This document shows, in pieces, positions 29,501 to 39,889 of a DNA stretch of 64,000 nt; positions within the stretch are counted from its first letter, which is position 1, and the number at the start of each line of letters is the position of its first letter. The stretch covers positions 421,001 through 485,000 of the forward strand of contig JACVVK020000211.1 in the NCBI GenBank assembly GCA_018292915.2, written 5' to 3'. The notes beneath the pieces are model-generated. The model did not search any database. It was not told the DNA's origin and saw only the letters and a program-made list of their open reading frames with translations. The position numbers and the translations under genes are program-made. The stretch is from Batillaria attramentaria. Taxonomy: Eukaryota > Mollusca > Gastropoda > Batillariidae.

Positions 29501-29833
29501 TAGAAGGGGGGTCGGCCTTGCAGCTTCCTTTCGGCTTTCACTGCAATGCGTCATAGGTCTCCGGGATGGAGACCCTTCCTCGCCCAGGTGAATGTCTCGG
29601 TTTGTTGTTGTCGATGCTTTTGTAACTTAGTGTTTTTTACAGGTAGAGCTGTTAACCCTACGCAAACCCGTTTAGCCTCTTGGAGAGGTGGTCCACATTC
29701 GTCTGACCTCTACCCTTTGACCTGTCCAGCTTGGGTGACCCTGCCAGGAGCATGCGCTCCTGCTGGCATAGTTCTCTGGGTCATTGAGGTACACAAGCCA
29801 CTACCCCACGACAAGGGGTGGACCATGTAGGGG
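26540..29833 (-). mobile_element. Full-length RTE-like non-LTR retrotransposon
   Basis: A 3294-bp element flanked by perfect 11-bp direct repeats GGGCGTCGCAT. On the minus strand it has about 279 bp of 5' untranslated sequence, one long ORF with endonuclease then reverse transcriptase, and a 3' end of TAAG repeats. Total length, single ORF order, almost absent 3' UTR and short tandem-repeat tail fit the RTE group. An intact frame and perfect duplications point to a recent insertion. The clade name rests on organisation and motif style, not on a tree. Confidence 0.93.
26546..29554 (-). CDS. Retrotransposon endonuclease/reverse transcriptase (1002 aa)
   Basis: This is the replication protein of the RTE-like element: it nicks the target and copies element RNA in place. 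ATG is at 29554 and TAA at 26548-26546. The apurinic-type endonuclease domain spans about residues 25-280. Its expected catalytic residues are present: N30 (ATWNIRTM), E59 (SETRW), D170 and N172 (MGDFNAKIG), D239 (QIDHICI), D265 and H266 (SSDHHLL). The reverse transcriptase follows, with NYRGIMLL, QAGFRRNRSC, D642 in FIDYEKAFDSV, RQGCLLSPFLF and F742-A-D-D745. The C-terminus has the RRKWGWIGHTLRKP and KRKRGRPRNSWRRD motifs usual in this group. No stop or frameshift interrupts it, so it may be active. The stop codon is formed by the element's own tail repeat. Confidence 0.96.
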   Translation of the reverse strand: MTHCSESRKEAARPTPLLTPRTTTRVATWNIRTMYEVGRTIQVAREMKNYKIGVLGLSETRWLQTGQLRFSSGEQLLYSGHTEDGAPHTEGVALMLAPEAQRALIGWEPVNSRIITAKFITKKKDIKLNIIQCYAPTNDAEEEKKDDFYQQLQTVIDRGGAKDMTILMGDFNAKIGSDNTGYEDTMGTHGLGQMNENGERFANFCALNQLVIGGSIFPHKRIHKATWRSPDHVTENQIDHICISRKFRRSWRDVRVMRGADVSSDHHLLATTLRLRLKRHTNANNTRTRYNVGLLRNTETQAAFRISLSNRFQPLQDLIEDSEMDIETHWEHSKKLWHDTCEEVLGKRKTQHKEWISADTIQKLEVRKEKKAALNTSRTRRAKAKAQEEYTAADREVKRSTRKDKRDYIDNLASQAEEAARQGNLKDLYQVTKKLAGKFQQTDKPVKDKNGHPLTTTEEQLKRWAEHFRELLNCPIPETPPDIPPAETELPINCDKPSKAEIRKAIMTLRNGKAAGPDEIPAEAIKADTETAVNMLHSLFSKIWEKEEVPAQWKEGIVIKLPKKGDLRDCSNYRGIMLLSVPGKVLNRILLERMREAVDPMLRDQQAGFRRNRSCADQIASLRIIVEQSLEWNSPLYINFIDYEKAFDSVDREALWKLLRHYGVPGKIISLIQCTYQDMSCRIAHAGQLSESFEVKTGVRQGCLLSPFLFLLVIDWIMKTTTAGRKNGIQWTLWTQLDDLDFADDLALLSHSHSQIQDKTTRLEATSAGTGLKINRKKTELMKINTTANTPVTVGGESIREVESFVYLGSVVDGQGGTDRDVTARIGKARAAMVMLKNVWASKVVSIRTKLRIFNSNVKSVLLYGCETWRTTKTMQQKIQTFLNTCLRRIFNIRWPEKIRNEELWERAGQEPVAKQILRRKWGWIGHTLRKPASSTTRQALTWNPQGKRKRGRPRNSWRRDTEAELCKQGTNWTGVARLAQNRVRWRRVVDGLCSTWSQGPK

Positions 29834-29844
29834 GGGCGTCGCAT
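29834..29844. repeat. RTE target-site duplication, right copy
   Basis: GGGCGTCGCAT, identical to 26529-26539. It forms the left arm of an 8-bp inverted repeat, GGCGTCGC with GCGACGCC at 29869-29876. Confidence 0.92.
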
Positions 29845-29906
29845 CCGGCTTCATTTTGTCTGAGCGAAGCGACGCCTTTGTTACTACTCTAAATTATATA
29901 CTATAA

Positions 29907-29965
29907 GAATTAATTCTGGAACTTGAATAGGTGAGCTGATCTTTGCACCACGTGACTGTAGTGTG
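29907..29965 (+). mobile_element. SINE family B internal fragment
   Basis: It matches the family-B body (GAGCTGA, CACCACGTGACTGTAGTGTG) over about 60 bp, without head or tail. Confidence 0.65.
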
Positions 29966-30418
29966 TCGCGATCCGCTCACGTAACTAACTAAATAACTAC
30001 TGAACCGCATCAGTATGGCTCATGTCTGTTGGGGCGCTAAACATGTCGGCGTGAGAACCGTAGCCAGACTACTCTGATCTTATGTTCAATCTAACATGCA
30101 ACCCGCTCTGAGGCAAGCAAATCGCCTTGATCATTATTTTTATTACTAGTGGCAGTCAATGTCGTAGCCGTGAGTAATAGTAGTAGTAGTAGTAGTGTTA
30201 GTAGTAGCGGTTGTATAGGATAGTTACGAATAGGACACCGGGGACTGGAGTGGAGTGGGGCACTGATTGGGATGAGGATAGTCAGTGGAGTGATGTCTCA
30301 TTATTATGACTGCAGATGCGCCCCAGTAATCCTGTCCCATCAGCTATCACCATCTCCTCCCTCCCCGTGTCTATCGACCCGCATCAGTTTGACACGCCAT
30401 GCTGCGGCTCCCCGGCCC

Positions 30419-30449
<31 letters not shown>

Positions 30450-30597
30450 TCTCTGTCACAGGTGGTTTTTGCGGGATGAAGAACCCACGGACGCGCGTGC
30501 ACCGGTGTCATGTGACACCACGAACTCCCCCTCGAAAAACTGCTTTTGATTTGCATTTAATTAATTAATTTATTTAGTTTGCTTTTTCTTTATGGTA

Positions 30598-30735
30598 GCT
30601 GGTAATCAAAGACGATTGAAGTAACGAAGAAAAAGCCAGCACAATTTTCTGGGTCCCAGTCCGTCAGTCGAGAATCGAACTCACGACCCGACGGAACATT
30701 GTCAGTACATCGTTAGAGCAACTTGGCACTTAGGG
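30598..30735 (-). mobile_element. Decayed SINE family A copy
   Basis: AAAAAGCCAGCACAATTTTC and ATCGAACTCACGACCCG mark the body and B box. The A-box part is degenerate and the 3' end is missing. Confidence 0.6.
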
Positions 30736-30978
30736 ATGGGTGTTGGCACGGTAGGTGTATGCAATGTGGCCTAGTTCCAAGACTACATCCATATACAAGC
30801 TCATAATTATACATAACAATGTGCTGCTGCATGCACCGTATTGTACACCATTACACCCCACATACGACAAAGTAAGAAGGTAATAAATAGTACAAACCAG
30901 AATTCATACATGCATGCCAACCATCCAGCCGACCGAGCAACCAAGCAGGCAACCGTTGGACCATCCATCCAAAATAAT

Positions 30979-31143
30979 GGGTGAGGTGTTGGGGAGCTTA
31001 ACGTCCTTTTCCACTATGCGTGGGTGATGTCAAACACGAAGCAACGAGAAAAAGGCCAGCACAAATATTTGGACCCAGCGGGGGATTCAAACTCACGACC
31101 CGAGCATTGAAAGTCAGCGCTATACCATTAGGCTATCTCGGCT
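30979..31143 (-). mobile_element. SINE family A copy
   Basis: It runs from the 3' end (GGAGCTTAACGTCC) through AAAGGCCAGCACAAATATTT to the tRNA-like head (TTCAAACTCACGACCCG, then ACCATTAGGCTATCTCGG). The head has several mutations. Confidence 0.82.
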
Positions 31144-31173
31144 TCTCTCCAAAAATAATACAAGGCAGAAAAT

Positions 31174-31292
<119 letters not shown>

Positions 31293-31339
31293 AACACAGT
31301 CAGAATATGGTCTCGATGCAGTAACGATTACAATAACTG

Positions 31340-31717
31340 TGTATTAGTACAGGCGCTTTATCCATTTTCTTGAATCGGCTCAAAGCGCCGCGAACTGAAC
31401 CCAACACACAGGGGCAAATGAGTCACACGCATTCTCTCACACACTGGACATGAACACATTACAATCACGTGGTGCGAAGGGTCAGCTCAGCTATCTAAGT
31501 TTCGGAATTTAGACTTCCATTTAATTTCAAAATTTGTGGGCTGGAAATTTTCAAAGCAGAGGGGGAGTTAGCCGGAGTACCCGGAGAGAACCTCCGACGA
31601 TCGGACGGTGCCATGTACGAGAAAGAAAAAAAAAATCTTTGCCCCGAGTGGGACTCGAACCTGACCGCTCGCAATGGGTGGCGAAGTCTCTGAACCACTA
31701 GACCACCGACCGCCCCC
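31340..31717 (-). mobile_element. SINE family B copy, full length
   Basis: Left to right: CAGGCGCTTTATCC, ATCGGCTCAAAGCGCCGCG, TTACAATCACGTGGTG, GGACTCGAACC (B box) and ACCACTAGACCACCGACCGC (A box and head). It is the complement of the copy at 15126. Confidence 0.9.
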
Positions 31718-32174
31718 AAACTGTCTTTCAGAGGGGGCCATTGCACATAACGACACCGCCTGATTCAGTCCGCCCCTCAAATCAGAGAGACACCGCAGTT
31801 GGACTGAGAAGCGCACTCACGGCAAAATCCGCTCACATCATCATCAGGACAAACTGAAGCAGTCTGCAGGCAAAGCACTGCACCAACCACCAACAGCAAC
31901 TCGTCATCACTTGCGTCGAAGCTGTTCTGGGCACTGTTAGCAGTCTGGCTAGACGGCGTGTCTAAGGCCTTTGATCAGGGAAGGGACATATATATGCAGG
32001 CCCACTGTCGTCGTTGCTAAACCTGAGCCGGCTGTTGTGGACTCTTGTCAGAGGTACTGTTGGTTTTTATATTACGTGTTTGGTATTATTTTTGCCGAAA
32101 ACAAACCAACACTGAATTTTTAACAATCGGTTTATTATTGTTGATATTATCATTATTATTATTATTATTATTAT

Positions 32175-32275
<101 letters not shown>

Positions 32276-32411
32276 GGGGTGGAGAATGGACAGTGGGGAT
32301 GGGTGAGGAAGGATGTCACATACATGTACTTTAAATTTTACTTTACTGTCCCCGAGAGGAAATAAGTTCGCATTGTTGTTGGAGTGTATGAATTTACATA
32401 TATTATGAAAT

Positions 32412-32413
<2 letters not shown>

Positions 32414-32492
<79 letters not shown>
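32414..32492 (+). repeat. (CA)n microsatellite
   Basis: About 39 uninterrupted CA units. Confidence 0.95.
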
Positions 32493-32497
<5 letters not shown>

Positions 32498-33025
32498 GTC
32501 ACGGAAACAACCGTATACTAATATAAAACCACGACCAACACAAGCCGATTTCCCAGTTCAGCAGCTGAGTCCAATGATTACCTTGTCAGGGACTAATATT
32601 CTCTGACACGCCAAACAAAGACACTTGCTATAATTTACTGTCACATCATCACGCGCCTCGGCAAACAAGGCTAATGAACTTTGGTGTCTGGCACCACACT
32701 GAACACGCTCTGGTACATTTTAACGCGACCATTGCACGTTTGGGCATGCGGGTTTAGCTTGGATGGCTATACTCATCGCAAGAAGTCAAGGACCACTTTA
32801 AAAAATCACGCATAACGACAGAAGACGCAAAGATTCAATGCCTCATTGTGCCGGCTTCCATGCCTGCTGATGAACTGGAGGTAAATAACTGAGCAGTATC
32901 CAAAGGCTTTCCAAGGTTTCAACCTTTCATCAGCATATCGCCATTTTTGTTTTGTGGTGCTTATTCTGTGATGCGAATCAGTTTTGATCGACTTTTGGGC
33001 GCTTTTGCTGAACCATTTTAGTTAA

Positions 33026-33056
33026 GGGTGGGTGGGTGTTTGGGAGTTTAACGTAC
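33026..33056 (-). mobile_element. SINE family A 3'-end fragment
   Basis: GGGTGGGTGTTTGGGAGTTTAACGT matches only the 3' terminus of family A. Confidence 0.45.
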
Positions 33057-33712
33057 CAGTTAGTTAATGCTGTTCCACGTTGTCCCTGAAATGCACGAGT
33101 ATTTCTTTTCTTTCACTACTTAGTCTCACACCAACCGGGTTACGCGACCTTAACAAAATTAATTTGCAGGCTACGACCAGTTTCCAACAGCAGCCGGAAT
33201 GATGACAAACTGGTTCTTAACTTTTTATGACGAGTGTATGAGCCATGAGTTCGACCCAGCGACACTACACTGTTGGGATAAAGTAGATTACTGATACAGT
33301 AGGTCGGCATTGGTTGCGTGTTGGAAAGTATTTAGTGGTATGCTTTGCTGGCTTGCCCTTTTGTGGCGCGTACAGGAAGTAAATCATTTATATATGCTAA
33401 TGGGCGGGAAAATGGACATACTTGTACTTTCTGGTGAAGGTAACAATGCAGAATATTTCGACCTGTAGTATTTTACTATGTAGGTGTGCTTACAGTGCCA
33501 CCGGCCACAGCCATTGCCATGGGGCAATTTTTATATTACAGTGTCAATCATTTCCCTGGGCTTTTTCCATCCGCGGTGGGAAAAGACCCCACCCAGCTAC
33601 ACCTCTCAGTCGGGAATAGCATAAGTCTTGTAGTATTGGCTAGAGGCTTCATATTTGCTACTTTGCGTCAGGGTAATTGAATATCTCTATTTTTTAAAAA
33701 AAAGTCTTTGAT

Positions 33713-33896
<184 letters not shown>

Positions 33897-34704
33897 CGAG
33901 TAAGCCTTGCGAAGAAAGAACCGAACCACTGGAATCTGTTTCCCAGGAGAAAATAAATGCCAGAATAATATTCCGTCATTCATCATTCATTATTTTTTTT
34001 CTGACGATCCTTTCGAAGGTGAAATATGTATGAAATATATATGTAAATGTACGTCAACGCTCTGAAATACAGTATACTAGCAAATTAGCCGCATTCCCTC
34101 GAGAATGTCGTGATCCAATATCGATCGAAAAAATTAAAGGCACATTGTACTTCGTGAAAAGCCGAAAACAAAACTTGTCACTGTCAAAGCCGTTTGTGGC
34201 TGAATTGATAGTCCATGTGGACTTTGAGGCCGTTCTTGTATTTCTTTGCAACCTTTAATTTTGAAGAAGCAATGCACTCTTTGGGGAGTCATTGCGGCTG
34301 GATGGGCTGTGAATGTTGCATGTCAGTCTATTTTAGATAAAACTAGCGACATGGACGTACGCTTTGCGGGCAGTATTGCGCCGGCGGTAATTATCAAGGT
34401 ACAGATCTCCGTCTGGTATTAACACAATCAATCCGATTCAAGAATACTTTATTGTTCCTATGGGAAATTTGGTAACAGCGATTAGAGAAAAATAAAATGA
34501 ACGCATAAAACGCATGTCTTGCACGCGAGAAAAAAAGAGAGAAAAAGATGATGATGATGAGCACATGAACTATGCTAATATTAAAGACCCGGCTATTAAG
34601 AATATAAGGCTTACAGGTCGTTCCGAGGTGTTTTTGTGGTGTTTCGCATCACACAACTTAGACACATTTGTAAACCGTAAGTGTAACGATCTGATTTATT
34701 TCTA

Positions 34705-35033
34705 ATTTCGAGCTTTGGAGCGGCTTGCTCCTTCAAGTGTTCTGCCCCTGCTCTGTGGAAAGCCCGGCCGCCTGACTTGAAATCCAGCACCTCCACCGAG
34801 TCTTTCAGGAGCCCCCCTGAAGACCCATCTTTTCTCAAAGCTCTGATGCGAACTCCACCCCCCACCCCCTCCTCCTTGCAGACTCCACCCCCACCACACC
34901 CTACCCACCCCCCTCCTCCTGTTTTTGTTAAAACTTATTCCCCCCCCCCCTTCCCCCCGCGCTACGAGCCTGCTGACCATGGAGTTTTTCAGCGCGTTAC
35001 ATCATCATCATCATCAAGCGCAACTGTTCTAAA
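34705..35033 (+). pseudogene. Decayed LINE C-terminal fragment
   Basis: One frame reads CSAPALWKARPPDLKSSTST followed by ESFRS, and a shifted frame continues with LKTHLFSK. This pattern (APxLWNxLPxxLR...SF+..LKTHLF) is typical of the C-terminal end of LINE reverse-transcriptase polyproteins. At least two frameshifts break it. C-rich tracts and a (CAT)n run at about 35008-35025 follow, possibly the element's tail. Confidence 0.55.
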
Positions 35034-35085
35034 ACTGAAGTCTCCCCAAACAAAGCCAAGTAATTTCGAAAATGGCGGGTGTTTT

Positions 35086-35265
35086 GGGTGGGTGGGTGGG
35101 GTGGGTGTTTGGGGGTTTAACGTCCTTTCCCACCACATACGGGTGCTATCAAAGACGGGGCAACGATGGAAAAGCCAGCATAAGTATTTGGCCCCAGCCG
35201 GGATACGAACTCACGACCCGCCGACCATTAGGAGTCCAGCGCTCTACCATTCGGCCACCCCGGCT
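35086..35265 (-). mobile_element. SINE family A copy
   Basis: It is nearly complete: GTTTGGGGGTTTAACGTCC, AAAGACGGGGCAACGATGG, AAAGCCAGCATAAG, ACGAACTCACGACCCG (B box) and CTACCATTCGGCCACCCCGG (A box and head). Confidence 0.9.
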
Positions 35266-35300
35266 CATACAGACTTCACAATTTAGGCAAACATTAGGCA

Positions 35301-35495
35301 GATTTAGTAGGACTTCGTAAGGAGGACTTCGCTGAGCAGCGTAACCCATTTACGTGTAAATTAAACTCACGCGGCAGAGGCCGCGAGCTGCTAACGCGCT
35401 GCGATTGGCTACTGGCACCGGTAACGTGCCTAATTTAAATACAAATGGGTTACGCTGCTCAACGCAGTCCTCCGTACGAAGTCCCACTAAATCCG
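35301..35495. mobile_element. Foldback MITE with about 65-bp terminal inverted repeats, copy 1
   Basis: The left arm has GATTTAGTAGGACTTCGTA and GAGCAGCGTAACCCATTT. The right arm is its complement (AAATGGGTTACGCTGCTC, then TACGAAGTCCCACTAAATC). Only about 65 bp separate the arms. The same element occurs at 56261-56461. Confidence 0.88.
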
Positions 35496-35893
35496 CCTAT
35501 TATGTCTTTAGCGTTGTTGCACGTCAGACGTACATTCTGCGGCTTGAAACCAACAAACAAACAAAATGAGCAAAATAGTGTTGACAGACTGTGCCTTCAG
35601 CAATACGTACTTATACCGGTAAGGTCGCAGGTGTCAATTGGGAAATATTGTCGTCTGCCTCACTGCGACAATCTGATCAATCGCCGTCAACAGCGATGGG
35701 AACTAGCGGTCAGAGAAGCAATATCGTCCCGGTGGGGTGGACGTTGCCATAGAAACGAACATGCTTTACGTGTTTACGAAAAAGTCCTGCTGAATGTTTT
35801 AAAATGTGTTCGGGTCACAGTTCCCGTCTTTGCTTCTACTCCCCACATGCTTTTAAACCGTTTTCTTATTTCTGTTTTGTGCTTAACGTTTGC

Positions 35894-35963
35894 TCGGGGT
35901 GGGAGGCGAGGCGAGGGGAGGGGTGGGGGTGGGGGTGGGGGTGGGGGGTGGGGGGTGGGGAGG
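35894..35963 (+). repeat. G-rich (GGGGGT)n tract
   Basis: At least eight runs of four or more G at close spacing; likely to form G-quadruplexes. Confidence 0.8.
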
Positions 35964-36353
35964 ACTTTCTGCGCGATGGAAAAACAGTTCATTCCGCCTG
36001 GGACACATTTAAACTTTGCGTAAAATCGATGTTGTTTTTTTGTTTTGTTTTTGTTTTGTTTTTTGCACTGCGTCTGTGCAGAAAGCTGTGACCGATGAGA
36101 AGCGCACACATCTGCGGGGTCGTTTGATTTTGATATAAAGTTGTGAGTGACGTACAGAGTGCAGTAAAGAGAGTTTTGAATTTCTTATCAGAAATCTGTC
36201 CTGCGTAGAAAACGTGCTTGTTGTTGTTGTTGTTGTCGTTTCTTCTACGCGGGTACGCTAAGTAATGTTGTACCAAATTGTCGAAACACACGGATTAAAA
36301 AAAACAACCAAACATCCAAAATTAAAAGGAAAAAGCCGACACACGCGTGCGCA

Positions 36354-36354
36354 T

Positions 36355-36445
<91 letters not shown>

Positions 36446-36740
36446 ATCAAAACAACAATAGCAGCAACCAAAACAACAACAACAAAACCCAACTACAACA
36501 AAACACTACCAAACACCCCCCCCCCCAAAAAACAAAAAACAAAAACAAAACAACAACAACAACAACAACACTCCCCCCCTAAAAAAAAACAAAAAACAAA
36601 CAAACAAACAAAAAAAACCCAACAACAACAACAACAACAAAAATCAAACAAACAAAACAACAACATGAAACAACAAAAACAAGAAACAACAACAACAACA
36701 AAACACAGAAAAACAAAATAAAACAAAACAAAACAAAAGA
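36354..36740 (+). repeat. About 380-bp A/C-only tract: (CA)n then (CAA)n/(AAAC)n
   Basis: It begins with about 45 CA units and continues as CAA, CAAA and C/A homopolymer mixtures with only a handful of G or T in nearly 390 bases. The long Gln/Asn/Thr-rich or Cys/Val-rich ORFs across it are artefacts of composition. Confidence 0.95.
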
Positions 36741-37052
36741 GTTGCTCTGTTCCTCCAATGCTGACAACGATCTGAAACTGATGTGGGGTGACAGATCTCT
36801 TGCAGCTGAGTGTCCATGTGCGATACCTACCTGTTGGCTGACATTACTACGTACTGTCTGTGCATTAACGTAACTTCGTACTTATCAGATTAGGTTACGA
36901 AACGCAGCAGGCTAGTGGACCTCTTCCGTGAAATCGTAAACAGTTTTCCTCGCAGCCCTGTATTTGATATCACCCTCATATCTCCCTCTTAATTTTTTTT
37001 AAAGTGCTTAGAACTGTTATTAACTAATAGGTTATAAGTACTGTCATCATAA

Positions 37053-37650
37053 TAAAAATTATTATTATTATTATCTGGGGGGCAACAGAACTTCTTCCTC
37101 TTCGTCGACGTCGAACGCTAGATGGTAACGCCTGTAGCTCTGATGAATGTTATAGTCCTCTGATGAATGTTATAGTCCTCTGATGAATGTTGTGGTCCTC
37201 TGATGAATGTTATAGTCCTCTGATGAATGTTATAGTCCTCTGATGAATGTTGTGGTCCTCTGATGAATGTTGTGGTCCTCTGATGAATGTTATAGTCCTC
37301 TGGTGAATGTTATAGACCTCTGCAGGGCTGCCAGGTCCCCGTAAAGTTTTTCCCTCAGTGTAACGTCCTCAGGCCAAGCCGGCTACTCTCCTGCCTACAT
37401 CATGGAGCGGGCAGTCTTGGAGTAGGCGTTGACTGGTCATGGAGGGCAGTATCGCCACAGGGACATTTGTCTGTCGCAGTGGCCTATTTTGAGTTTGCTG
37501 AGAGAGGTGAGCGTTTCATCCTGTTGTGTCCAGTTCGTACTCTGAACACGATGATTTGGTCGGCTTTCTTCAGAATAAACTATCTGTCAGATGGATTGAT
37601 GTCTGGGTGCTGCTGGCGCCATTGTCTTGCCGCAAGGGTCTCGATGATTC
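37053..37650 (-). pseudogene. Decayed jockey-like LINE 3' end
   Basis: On the minus strand, broken frames read ADQIIVFRVRTGHNRM, then KCPCGDTALHDQ, then DLAALQRSITF, and finally RATGVTI and a TAG near 37118. The order RTGHNR, CPCG, L.DC-type tail and ATGV.I at the end is typical of jockey-like non-LTR elements. Internal stops and frameshifts show it is dead. An (AAT)n-like tail lies at 37053-37075. The 20-bp minisatellite at 37136-37322 sits inside its last coding stretch. Confidence 0.72.
37136..37322 (+). repeat. 20-bp minisatellite, about 9 copies
   Basis: The unit is TCTGATGAATGTTATAGTCC, with a TGTGG variant in three units. Units alternate between two sequence types, as expected from unequal exchange. 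Confidence 0.95.
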
Positions 37651-38076
37651 AATTCCATTCAAAATACTTTATTGTCTGTTTAAGAAAGAATCTAAAACAG
37701 AAAATCGTTGGCCCTCAGATTAGATAAAGTACAGTCATTAAAGATCTTGATATGAAGTATAAAAGTAAAATAGGGTTAAACGTTAAGATCAAACAAACTT
37801 CACAAACACTTGAAAACAAACAATCATAACGTATCCACAAACAAACAGAAGACAGAGCAAAAAGTGAGTATAGGGTCTGCAACAGCGGAGTCGCGTTAAA
37901 TCAAGGATTCTATATCGGCCACGCTGCGGATCTTGTGTCGTTGGTTAAATCCTGAAAAAGCGCTTCTCAAATCCATTAATTTCTGACGTCAAATAGTGTT
38001 TTTTTTGTTGTTTTTTTTTAAACCACATGTATGCTTCTCAAATCCATGGCGCTTATTCCCTCTTACCAAGTGACGA

Positions 38077-38236
38077 GGGAGCCGGGAGAGCCGACTGAAT
38101 GGTAGAGGATTGAACTTCAATCCTGGGGTCGTGAGTTCGAAACCCGGTTGGCGCCAAATAGTTGTGCTGGCCTTTTTCTCGTTGATATCACCCGCACTGA
38201 CTTGGTGGAAAAAGACGTTACACTCCAAAAACACCC
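38077..38236 (+). mobile_element. SINE family A copy with 12-bp target duplication
   Basis: ACCAAGTGACGA occurs at 38065-38076 and 38237-38248, directly flanking the element. The head has ACTGAATGGTAGAGG (A box) and GTCGTGAGTTCGAAACCCGG (B box). The body has TTGTGCTGGCCTTTTTCTCG. Confidence 0.92.
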
Positions 38237-38965
38237 ACCAAGTGACGACAGGATTGCCAAGCGAAGGTCCTCTGACGCTGACCAAAGCTAAGCAAATCAG
38301 CCCTCACACACCCCAAAGACACTCGCCTAGCCAAGCAGCCAAAGACACACGCCAGGAACAACTTGTCCTTAAGGGCCAAAAGCCATAGGACGTAAAGCAA
38401 GCTAATGATGATGACGACAGGATTGTATCCTGTGTTGTTTAGGATTCGCGCTTTTGCTGACAACCTGCTGTCCTGAAGACTCTTTTTTTCTGACGAGGAT
38501 TTAGAGATGCCTCGTATTGACAGGCAAACACAAATCCTGATTTATGACCACGGATCCACAATTTGCATTCAGTTTTTTTATCTGCTGACGTGCCCGGGTG
38601 CGGAAAGCAGCTTTTGTACAATCACATCAGCAAGCGTTTGGCGTGCCCATAAACCGCATGCAGACAAGGCCGGCCTGTGCGTTCGAACAACTTGCATTCG
38701 CATCAGTTTGAATATTTTATGTCTGTTCTCAGTTTTGAGAGAGGGTTGCGCTGAATTGGCAATTTCGGGCATGGCAAGGTTACAGCGCAGTGCAGAAGTT
38801 TCATAAATTTGTGTCAGAATGCAGTTTCTGTCTGCGTGCAGACGGTATTTGCCGGATGAAGAGAATAGTGCGCGGACGACTGATGGAGTGTTGTGCAAAG
38901 TTTGGTTTGCCTGGAGCTGAAGTCTTTCACGACACAGACACGCACGCGCGAACCCATACCCATAC

Positions 38966-39098
<133 letters not shown>

Positions 39099-39237
39099 TT
39101 TATTTATCAACGGTTAAAGCTTGAACACAAAAGTCAATTTTCGAACTTGCCGTTGCTACAGCTACTAGAAAACTATAAAGAAAAGAAGGCGCAATCCGAC
39201 CGACCGACCGACACAGACACAGACAAGGAGACACAGT

Positions 39238-39315
39238 GACACACACACACACGCACACGCACACGCACACGCACACGCACACACACACACGCACACGCAC
39301 ACGCACGCACGCCGG

Positions 39316-39371
<56 letters not shown>
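39238..39371 (+). repeat. (CA)n/(CACG)n microsatellite
   Basis: Blocks of CA and CGCACA, with CACGCACGCCGGCACGC near the middle. Confidence 0.93.
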
Positions 39372-39372
<1 letters not shown>

Positions 39373-39889
39373 CCTATTGAATGAGGACACGGCCGAGTAC
39401 CGTTTTGTGTGTCTCCCTCACTCTGGTTTTCTCAGCCGTCTCGGTAAATGATGCATGATGCGGATCACATGATGTCAGTGTGCGCGAGCAGGTAGAGCGA
39501 GAATCGATAAGCCATTAATTCCCTCCTGATCGATCAGCTCACTTTCCACAGCGTCTACAATTCCAGCCTACAACTGTACGCACCTCATCAATTCACAGCA
39601 CGCGAGGGCGAAAGATCCATTACGAAAGGTATGGAATAACTATCGTTTACTTGTTGAAAGCCGCTCAAAACAGACGATAGATGCTGTGATTTGGATATAA
39701 GTTCGTTACATTAAGTCCGGTCACCGATGTAAACCTCATACAAAAGGTGCACGTTGCCATTCATGTGGAACGGGGTTGGAACGGTACAGACATGGCTGAT
39801 TAATTTCGTCGTTATGTTAGGATTCCGTTTGTGAACCATGGCCCTGTTTATGCTGATTCGCTTAAGGTGTGGATAACGGTTGTTGCGTT

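Noticed and set aside
32760..32890. Short frame reading SRITTEDAKIQCLIV and PADELE, faintly like a retrotransposon gag
   Set aside because: Only about 40 codons between stops, with no nearby gag, protease or LTR; too little to call.
37136..37322. Regularly spaced repeats resembling a CRISPR array
   Set aside because: The 20-bp units abut with no spacers, and the context is an animal genome; it is a minisatellite.
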